From: Aptenodytes patagonicus
Lineage: Eukaryota > Chordata > Aves > Sphenisciformes > Spheniscidae
Direction: 5' to 3'
Assembly (NCBI RefSeq): GCF_965638725.1
Contig: NC_134961.1
Location: forward strand, 7,098,641 to 7,162,640
Length of the DNA: 64,000 nucleotides
The notes below the pieces were generated by a model. It was not told the origin of the DNA. It saw only the letters and a program-made list of their open reading frames with translations, and made no database searches. Every line of letters begins with the position of its first letter. Position 1 is the stretch's first letter. Shown piece after piece: positions 55,001 through 64,000 of the stretch. The translations under genes were made by a program, and so were the position numbers.

Positions 55001-58000
55001 AAAATGCCTCAGCTTGGGGGGGTGTATAAACACCTTTTTATTTTCCTTTCCATAAGAAGCACCTAAGACCTTTCTTCAGGTTTCTTATATCTTAAAATTT
55101 TTATGAGTCTTCGAATAAAATGGTTCCTAAATAAATGAGTTGATGGTTACGTGCAGGACTAGAGAGAGGTATTACAGCGAGCAGCCCATGGTAATCCTGC
55201 AGGAGGAGTTAACCCAGGCTTTCTTGTCCACATACACAATTTGCCTAAGTTCCCTTCAGAGTAAACTTACTACTTTGCTGTGCTGTAAGTAGAACTTTTT
55301 TTTAAAGACAAACCTTTTCCCAATGCCAGAAGTCAGTGTTTAAAATGCACACCGTAATCTTAGGATCTGGTACCAATAAAATTACGTGTTTGCAGCATGC
55401 TGTTGGGGTCTGAATCATCTCTCTTTTCATTGATTGCATTATAATAAAATAAAAAGTCCTTTGCATTTACCCATAACCACTGAAGTATTGTGCCCTGTTC
55501 TAAGGGAAGCTTTTCTTAGTACAAGGTAGCAATAACTTTTCTTGCTGTCAGATGGCCACAGCATCAAAAAGATGTATTTTGTCTTTTCCCGCAGTGAAGA
55601 GTGCGCAAAAAGTGCTCTCCTCAGAGTTTAAGTACATTTATAGGTACTCCTGTAGCTGGTCAGTCATTTAAAATCCAGCCCCCCACTGTTCATACAGAAT
55701 TGTGCTACTCAGGGAAAAAGAGAGTCTGATAAAATGCTTTTAGTTTTATAAGATTATTTGGATCTGCTTTCACTTCATGACAATGGATTATGTTGTAAGG
55801 AAAATCTCCATGAAATATGAAAATGGATATCTTTGCCTTTAAAGGAGCAAATAAATACTGAGTCATGAATCTGGCAACTTGGAGAAACTACATACATGTG
55901 TGAAGCTGGATAATTGGTATAATACCATTTAATACTAGGTTTCTGAGACTGGATTTATTTTATAGGCACAAAAGCAGATTGTAGTTCATGAAGGTATTAT
56001 AGCATGTAATTTTGAGTAATGCATTTTTATCTCTTCCAGCACAGTACACTTAAATGTATATTCCATATGCTTCTAATATAAATCTATACATGAGAGGCTG
56101 CAGTGTGAGGACAGCTCGTTCCCAGTTTGATACTGCTCTGTTCACGTACTCGGCAGATTTTTTAAACTGCATATTTAAAATATGCTTGACTAAAGACACA
56201 CAGTTAGAAAATCCCCCCAGACCCTTCCAACTGATTTCGTATTTCATCCAAAACAATTTTCACCAAAACAGTAGTACTGTGTGTTTCCTTAGTTGAATTA
56301 AGAACAATTTTAAATTAATCAGACTTTCCTTTGATTTCGTAAACTATGTTGGGTTTATAATTACGCATTCTTTGAAGGTGGTCAAGGCATCTGGTAGTAT
56401 CCTCGGTGGTAATGGTCAGTGGAGGAACATCAGCAGTTGTTGCAGAAATTTTGGTGATGCGATCCTTCATGGGGAAGGAGGCTGTATAGTACCTGCAGGC
56501 CAGGTGCTCTTCAGGGCTGGCCTGGCAATCTCCTTCCTCATCTGGTATTTCATATTTGACTCTGGATAAATCATTTCACACTTTGTGGTTTGGTTTCAAA
56601 ATCTGTGCAATGTATAGGCGATGAGAACACAGGAGAGAAAGAGCCCTGAGAAGTCAGGAGGTGACCCGAAAGGCCAGCCTGCGCAACACAGTTTTTCCCC
56701 CATACGATGAGTCTGCACAGATCATCCAGAACTAGTTTTCCATTTGCTCATTTGCATCCACCTGGGGAATGACTAGTTTTCTACGTAAAAGAAACTTGTT
56801 GCCGAGTATAAAAATCCTGTCTAGGATAGATAAGCCTTATCTTCCATGTTTGCTTAGTCATTCTGTTGACAGTTCTCCACGATTATTTTGCTCATTCATT
56901 TCAGTTATCATCAATGGTAAAGGGCTCTTTTAAAATTATGATTCTTGAGCACAAAACACGCTGGTCTAAAGGCTTTGCTAGAGCCTGGTCTCTCCTCCCT
57001 TAGGAGCAGGTCCTTCGCTACAGGTAAACATGTCTTTACATAACTCATGGAGCCAGATCTTCCAATCTGTAGGTACTCTTCCCGTTGCTCAAGAAGGGGA
57101 GATGCAAATAAATTCAGCCAGTCTGTTATTGGCAGCACCGTCTTTAAATTTAAGTATACGCTCTAGGATTATTCTGTACCTGCCAGAATTGTGAGGTAGG
57201 CCTCATAATGTAGTAACTCATTTCAAAATCAAGGATTAGGGAAGGAAAAAAGTCCATGTATGTATATACTCTGTCCGTGTTTGGGCAATTCCTGGCACGG
57301 CTGTGCACAGACTATTTACCCGTGCTTCTGTATCTCTCAGTTCACAGAAACCCTTTGGCAGCTCAGTGTTTGCAACGTAGTCTCAGAGAGCATCAGGAGA
57401 CTCAAAAATGAGGTGATATTCAGGAGAAACCTGTTGAAGAGTTTGGTTAGTTCGTAAGCCTGCTTGTTCTTTGAGACTAAGCCAGTCTGTTCCCCAGCTG
57501 GTCCTCAGAAGCCTTCTGGGTTAGATTACTTTGGGAAGAAATTCTTTGTTCAAATTCAGATCAAAGAAAACGTACACGAAGTGAAGGCACAGATTGATGT
57601 TACAAACTGTGTTTGAACCCCAAGAACTTTGCAGAGCGTTGGTTTCTTATTCTGAAGGCAAGAAAGACTTTGTTACATCCCAAATGTGGTCAGGAATGTT
57701 GAGGATATTGTTAACTCGGACGTGTTGCATCCTCTGTATTTTCGTGGATACATCTACTGCAAGAAGTGTGACCAGCTTTGTATTTGACCCAAATAACAAA
57801 AAATTCACATTTCTTGCATAGCCGAGTAGATGCAGAAAAACTCCTTTTGTAAAATCTGGTATTTCCTGCCTTTTTTTTTTTTTTAAACTTTAGTTTTGTC
57901 TCAGTTATAGCTTTCTGCATTTATTTTCCTTTTGGAAGGAAAAGGGCGTCCTCCCTTGCCTGTGCACACAAAAAGCAACCTTGAGCAGATTAAATAAATT

Positions 58001-58880
58001 GCAAGCTTCAGCAGCTTTGCCAGCAAATTTTGGAAGGTCTTTATGCTGTACTAGGCCTACAGGCTAGCGGTATTTGATGGCTTCCAATCACTTTGTCTTC
58101 TCAGACTAACAGATGCATCTGTATGTTTTAATAGAGGCATTTTACTTAAGCTGTGATGACCAAATATTTACTGGAATACAGGTATTTTTTTTTCCAGACA
58201 TCTGCAAGGCTTTAATTAGTAATTCTGTCCAAAAAGTCAAGCCTGAAGTAAGTTTTTGACTGAGGTGATCCAGAGATGAGATACTATATTGTAGCTCTTC
58301 CTTCCAAAACCTCTTTCTTTGCAGTTGATGCAGTGGAAATCTGTTGGGCTCAATACAAATGGTTTTCCCTCTTTTATATGATGCTGTCGAGAATCTGAAC
58401 TCCTCAGTGTTCACCAAAAAGCGCTCCTATCAGTTAACAGAGTATTTAGGAACATAACCAGTTAATTGGTTCCTAATTTAAGATTAGGACAGAAAATATG
58501 CAAACTTTACTGGAATATTTCATCTGGAGTGAATCTTGAAATCCGACTCCACGTTGTGACCAGTTATTACCTGAATGCTGTCTAGTATTTTCCTGAGCAG
58601 TTGTTATGGGATATAGGTATGGTAATAAGATGATTGATAGTGAAAGGTAGGGGTTAAGCAGGATCCGGCATATATTTGGTTTCAGGGTACCCTTATCTCA
58701 TGTTTAAGCTGTTGTAGTAAATAGCTTGTTTTTTCATTATCTTTGAGCTGCCCTTTCTCTGCTGATTTTCGGTTCTTCTAATTAGAAGGGTATTTTAGTG
58801 AAAAGAGCGATCTCAGACCTTTGTGAAATTTTCTGCTAGTACAAATAATGGTAAATCTGAAATCACTTATTAGACAAGAA

Positions 58881-58894
58881 GTTGTTATGGCAAC
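58881..58894. promoter_or_regulatory. RFX X-box motif (GTTGTTATGGCAAC)
   Basis: Two inverted half sites, GTTGTT and GGCAAC, are separated by AT. This differs from the palindromic RFX consensus GTTGCCATGGCAAC at only two positions. Flanks are AT-rich, with a GGCTAATCAG word 16 bp downstream. It lies in TOM1L2 intron 1, about 9 kb from the DRC3/TOM1L2 promoter. RFX factors control motile-cilium genes, so DRC3 is a plausible target. A 14-bp match can arise by chance in a large intron. Confidence 0.45.
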
Positions 58895-61800
58895 TATAAG
58901 ATGGTTGGCTAATCAGAGAGTGAGATCAGTTTTTATTTACCAGCGTAATGAGCAATTAAGTTTGAGCAGCTGTCAGACTTGGAAAGTGATTAAAGTTCAG
59001 CAAACAACCCAAATGGGTCAGTGTTCACTTCTGGTGGTTTTCTGACACTGCAGCTTGATCGTGTGCGGGTTTTACCTACTATAATTAAAACTGCCTTTAA
59101 AATCCCCATCTATGCCAATGACTTGGCGTAGCCAGTGAGTAATGAAAAATCCCTTTTCCAACCAGGTTCCTTAAAGGGTATTGGCCTTGAGTCTTGCTGC
59201 AGCTAATGAGGTATTTCACCTGTAGCATCCCGTAAAGCAAACCTCAGTTTGCATGCTGGCTTGCAGCATCGTCTCCAGGCCGTTGATGATCACCAGGAGG
59301 GAGCTGAAACGGTGCAGCCTCGCTCAGGCAAGCTTTACACCTCTAAAGGGCACTCTTTCACAAAAGGCATCATTGTACTGCTGTTGGTTGCTTAGGAAGT
59401 TGCTGCTGGGCTCAGGGGAAGGGTGTGCACAGTGTACATGGACATAAAACCCAAAAGAAGTTGAGAAAGTCTTGATTCACCCAGAAACATAAGGGAACGC
59501 CCAGGAGAAGCTAACCTCAGCCGGAGCTGGTGAAGCTCAGTCATTCAGCTGGCCACCAGTGAACGGGGCCAGGCTAGCGCCTTTGCTGGGACTCACTGCT
59601 TTCCCGAGCAGGAGCAGTGACACCAACATATGTCAGTGTCACGCTGCCAAAAAGGCTTCGGTAGGTTTCGTATTTGTTATTCGGTACCCTGTGACTTCCG
59701 TGTTGTTGATTAACAAGCTGTAAGCAGCAAAGACCGGAGAGCTGGTTCTCTGTAGATTCCAGAAGATCGTATAGGTTCACACTGGGAAAGTTACCTTCCC
59801 ATCCATAATCTGCAGTTTTCAGAGTGCACTAGATCAGCCCTTTTCATTTGCTAGGATTTGCTTCCCCGCTGCATATGGTAAATAAGCCAAACTGTTTGTA
59901 AGCCGTGCTCAAATTCTGTGTTCTACTTAGAATTTTAACTGTCCAAGGACCAATATAGTTATTTTCCAAAAGTATGCTGCAGTCCCCTGATACATTTACA
60001 TTGTTTTTAAAATTACCACACTAATAGTATCATGTAATATAGGCGATTGCAGTGGAATGTGAAATGTATTGGGACAGTTCGTGACCTGAAGAATTTACAA
60101 AGGTGTATGACTAGATAACACAAGCTGGTGAATGGGGACTTAGGGGAACATTAAAATGACAGTCTCAGAAATAAGCATTTCCATACTTGATCTAAACTTA
60201 CGGTACTTACATTTTCTATTTATCAGTCTTTTTCAAGCTTATCTATGGCAGTGACACATGAGAAACAGGGCTGTAGAAATGGAGCAGAATTTTTAATAGG
60301 GTTATTAGAGACCAAGAAATACGCATTTCTCAGCCCGTACAAGACGGAATTGCACATGTGTATCTTGTTATTATTGTTGCCTGATTTGCAGTCAGGTTTC
60401 CTGAGAAGATCGTTTGGAAGTGTTTAGCCGCTAAGCTTTTGCAGGCATAGCAAGCTTGGCTTGTTGGAAAGGGCAGCTGGCAACAGAGCCCTTCAATGAC
60501 AGCAGCACTGGCAAAAGTGATTCTTGTTACCTAGTGGAACAGGAGCCAGCTCTCCCCTCTTCCCGCGGTGAAAACACTTAGTGTATTCCAGACGCTGATC
60601 TTCAAGCCGTGGAGGTATTGGAGAATTTGAATGGGATCGGAGCTAGCTGCCTCTTGCACGGGCCTCCTGTCATCTTGTAGAGCAGTGTGAGGGAAGGCTG
60701 CAAAATTGAAACACGAGCTGAAGCATTTCATGCTAGAAAACGTGAGCTGTCAGCCCTCAAAAGCTGCAGACTCCTCACTGTCTAGTTTGCTTCTACATGC
60801 GGGATAATTGTGGTTTTCCAGAGGACACAGCTCTGACCTTCGTAGTTGTAGATATGTAGGAGAGCTAGGTGTGGGAACATGCACATGAAATAGTCTACTG
60901 CAAGATTTCTTTCTTTTCATTCGTAACACATTTTAATTATCATGTATGAACATTTACTTTAAAACCTGCTGTAGCATGCTGCAGCTAAGGAGTAAATGTG
61001 TTCTTGTAACTGCTTTCTTTGTAGGAATGAAAGATTTTGCCTTTTTTCCCCTCACTAAATGTAATTAGTGTTTTCAGTTTATTTTAAGCATGTGAGAATG
61101 TGGGCAATTGACTTTAGGAGTAACCTGTAAAAAAATAAATATAAATAATACTAATGTAGGAGCCTGATGGATTCTCTTTGCCTCATAGTTTGTTTGCAGC
61201 AAACAACATGTTACAAGTGAGTGGGTGGGAGGGGGAGTTTTAAATATATGGGGATGGATTTTTAGAGTTTGCAGCTGACATGGATTAAAAATTCTTAGAA
61301 CATTTCATCCATGAAAGGCAATTAGTTTTGTTTTATGAATATGAAAAGCACGTAGCTTGTAAGTACTGGAGTGAAGTCCCAAGTGAGTTATTAGAACTTG
61401 CTTTACTCATGTAGTACAAAATTAGCCATCAAGAGCTGATAGATTTCAAATACAGCTCACTGACACACTGATCATCCATAACTTTTCATAAAGACATTTT
61501 TTCAGTCTCACCTGTAATTACTGGATGCCGTTGAAGTCCTGAATGGGGCAGCTAGTCACAGATCAGGACACCTTCTTGCTCTTGATAGTGCTTGCAAGAT
61601 TTTGTGCAGCTGGGATATCAAATTGTAATAGTGCTCTGCCTGCAGTTCTGGGTGGTAAAACTGCATCCGGATGCGTAGAATATTCCTCTTTCTCTCTCAC
61701 ACCTCCTGGTAGTATCTTACTGGTCAAATACATTCTTCTGCTTTGTATGTGTGGTATTGTTTTTCTGCATTTTGGGGAGAATGTTTTAAAAAGCAGTTTG

Positions 61801-64000
61801 CAACAGTTTATTTAAGGAACTGTCATATTGGTGTTCTTATAAATAACAAACCCACTGTAATAGAGCCTTTAGGCATACTTGCTAACAAAGAAGTTGAGAA
61901 ATAAATCACTGCTTTCAGCTGCCCCTTCTCTCAGATTTGTAAGTTAAGGCTGATAAAATGAACGGAGTCTGGATTTTTTTTAGCAGTTGGTTTTTGGCAT
62001 TAGGACAAATTAATGTATATGTATTAGACAGTTGTTTAAGAGCTTTTTTGGAATATTGGGGTTGTCTGTAGTGAGTTGTCTTTCAGCTGAGAAAAGCTTC
62101 TCAGCTACTAAGGGGTGTTTGGGAGAAGACTATTTTTTCAGCTTCTTTGGCTAGTTTCTTTGTCTGGCGTGTTTGTTTTTTTGATGGGGGAGAGCCAAAG
62201 ACTCAGCTATAAAGAAATTTTGTATTTCTAGTGTTGGTGAACAGGCGTTATTCATCCAGTATGTCAGTGTTTTAATACCTGAGATTCTCAGTTAAGGAAC
62301 TGGTAGCTCTAATTAAGGAACAAGGTAGCCCCTCTCCCCAATCATCCAAATTCCTTGGAGAAATTAAAACAATATAAAAAACCCTTTGGCAAGTAGTAGG
62401 CTACAATCCAAGTTCTGCCTATGGAAATGACTAAATGTTGGTGCGATTTGGTATACAGCACCGGCTGCCTTGCTGTGGTCAAAGGAGGAGGAGATTTGGA
62501 TAACCACCCCAGTGCACTGACCTGTTTAAACAATGCTGTGCTGGTAAATTCTCCCATACAGAGTCATATGGACAAGTCATAGCGGTCGCAGTCAAATTCA
62601 GAAAAGGCAAATCCAAGAGGGAACATTTTGTCACCCAGAAGGCTTTAATTTATGCTTTCGTGCCTCTCATCTAGAGAAGAAAGATGGACACTCAGGGTGT
62701 GATAATATTAGACTACTGGAAGTGTTGCCTAATAGATCACAGATGTTTGCGAACTGGCGAGCCATCATCTCCACCGATAGAACAGTACGGGGGGACAGTC
62801 ATGAGATGTGACATGTCATAAAGGAGCGTTGATTTGTCGCTCCCCTGCAGTAAATCACACGGTAAACATCTCCATTCGAATCCATTAAAATCTATTAATA
62901 CAGGACGTATATTTTAAAACTGCTTTGACATTTCTGATTGAAGGCTTTAGTGTATTGATTTCTGCCGTGAGCAGGTCCGTGTTTGTCAATCGTAAAGTAG
63001 CACCACACTTTGAATATCGTGGGTTTGCAGTGAGATGGGAATCTGGCCAAGGTCACTGCTGAAAGAGGTGAAGAAACGTGTGGTGCAGGCTGAGTTTTAC
63101 GGAAAAGTGCCTCCGAATCATCCAAATGGCTTGATGAGCTGGGAGCTGCCGCCGTATGACCTAGCTCTGAAGGACAGCTATTGGGTCAACTCGTTAGCTT
63201 TAATGAGTGTACTGTACATAGGAGGAAGGCGGTTTTTTGTGTTTTGTTTTTAAAGCTGTGTAGAATGAAGAAGTCAGAGGGATTTCACTTTGTTTTAAAG
63301 AAGCAGTAGTCTCTGCCATCTGTTTTGAAAGAGAGCAACTTACATACAGATGTCATTCAGTGGAGCATGCTGTCAGCAGCAGCAATTTTCTGCTGATGGG
63401 GGAAATTCAGTGAGAGGATTCATAACAAAAGTCTTTATTGTATAGAAACACACCGTTCTGCTCGGGACCCAGATTCCAAATGCTTTTAAGGACTATGACT
63501 AAACCATCATTTGTGCCTGAGATGAATGATACCCGAGTACAGAGACTGCCTGGACTAGTTTGCCCCGTCGGGCCATTTCCGTACAATACAATGGCGTAGT
63601 GCTGGAAGGTCTGTCTGGTTTTACAACCTGCAAATGTATCGAGAATTATGAGATGCAATAAACTAAGCGAGTCAGGCCGATACACTCCCTTGCCTACTCT
63701 AATATTATTATAAGGATTTCTGGTTTGTTTTTCTTCTTGTTCAGGTGAAGCTCTGATCTGAGTATGAAAGAAAAATTTTCTTTGTTATACAGCTGTTAAT
63801 ATTTGTTTAATATGTATTAATCCATTCACCTTGCTCTGTTTCTGAAACTGCTGCGCAGCTATGCTCGGTTAATCAGCTGTAGTTTCCTACTCCCGAGAGG
63901 CTGAATTTGTGGGAGGTGTTGGGTGATGTCTTTTCTGCAGCGTATCTAAATCTCAGGAATGTTGTAGCATAACTTGAATACCGTGTGGTCTTTAAAAAGG

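Larger units (their letters stand above)
50246..64000 (+). other. TOM1L2: TOM1L2 intron 1 (5' part)
   Basis: No exon, RNA gene or known repeat family was recognised in this stretch. It begins with a G-rich degenerate tract (to about 50720), then becomes AT-rich. Items seen include a TA-rich tract near 51445-51500, a G15 run at 52036-52050, a GC-rich patch with open frames on both strands (53341-53710), and an RFX X-box near 58881. The single-frame open frames elsewhere are short and unlike any family I know. Confidence 0.6.

Noticed and set aside
63035-63253. 72-aa plus-strand frame near the window end, considered as TOM1L2 exon 2
   Set aside because: It shows no similarity to the VHS-domain sequence expected after exon 1 and has no matching acceptor phase.

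Overview
This window is vertebrate nuclear DNA, almost certainly from a bird. It has large split genes with GT-AG introns, very GC-rich promoters, short intergenic gaps, and three pieces of CR1 LINE 3' ends, the dominant avian retroposon. The gene set and order match the human 17p11.2 block (TOM1L2, DRC3, ATPAF2, GID4, DRG2, then MYO15A in human), read here in reverse. Four genes are complete and a fifth begins near the right end. All exons below were placed by hand from translated homology, splice signals and codon phase. Each complete gene adds up to a full open frame: DRG2 364 aa, GID4 252 aa (or 225 from an internal Met), ATPAF2 288 aa, DRC3 522 aa.

Layout. 1-3630: GC-rich intergenic DNA left of DRG2, with AT-rich, TAAT-rich islands that look like regulatory elements; no gene recognised. 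3635-13489 (-): DRG2, 13 coding exons, with a C-rich tandem repeat in intron 1. 13490-16708: DRG2 promoter and the 3' UTR or flank of GID4, with long homopolymer runs. 16709-24155 (-): GID4, 6 coding exons, with a degenerate minisatellite in intron 1. 24156-24489: promoter shared head to head by GID4 and ATPAF2. 24490-31697 (+): ATPAF2, 8 coding exons. 31698-33290: short convergent gap. 33291-48218 (-): DRC3 (LRRC48), 12 coding exons, plus a probable non-coding first exon near 49.7 kb. 49680-50193: second shared promoter, rich in CCAAT boxes. 50194 to the window end (+): TOM1L2 exon 1 and about 13.7 kb of its first intron.

Functions. The genes are not one pathway: a ribosome-associated GTPase (DRG2), the substrate receptor of the CTLH/GID ubiquitin ligase (GID4), a mitochondrial F1-ATPase assembly factor (ATPAF2), a ciliary nexin-dynein regulatory subunit (DRC3) and an endosomal sorting adaptor (TOM1L2). 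They are tied by position and by two bidirectional promoters.

The most notable result is splicing. Three introns carry minor-spliceosome (U12-type) signals: one GT-AG intron in DRG2 and two AT-AC introns in DRC3. Both DRC3 introns are phase 2. The AT-AC boundaries are what restores the conserved protein sequence, and no GT-AG pair does so as well. A good RFX X-box in TOM1L2 intron 1 is a candidate distal element for the ciliary gene DRC3.
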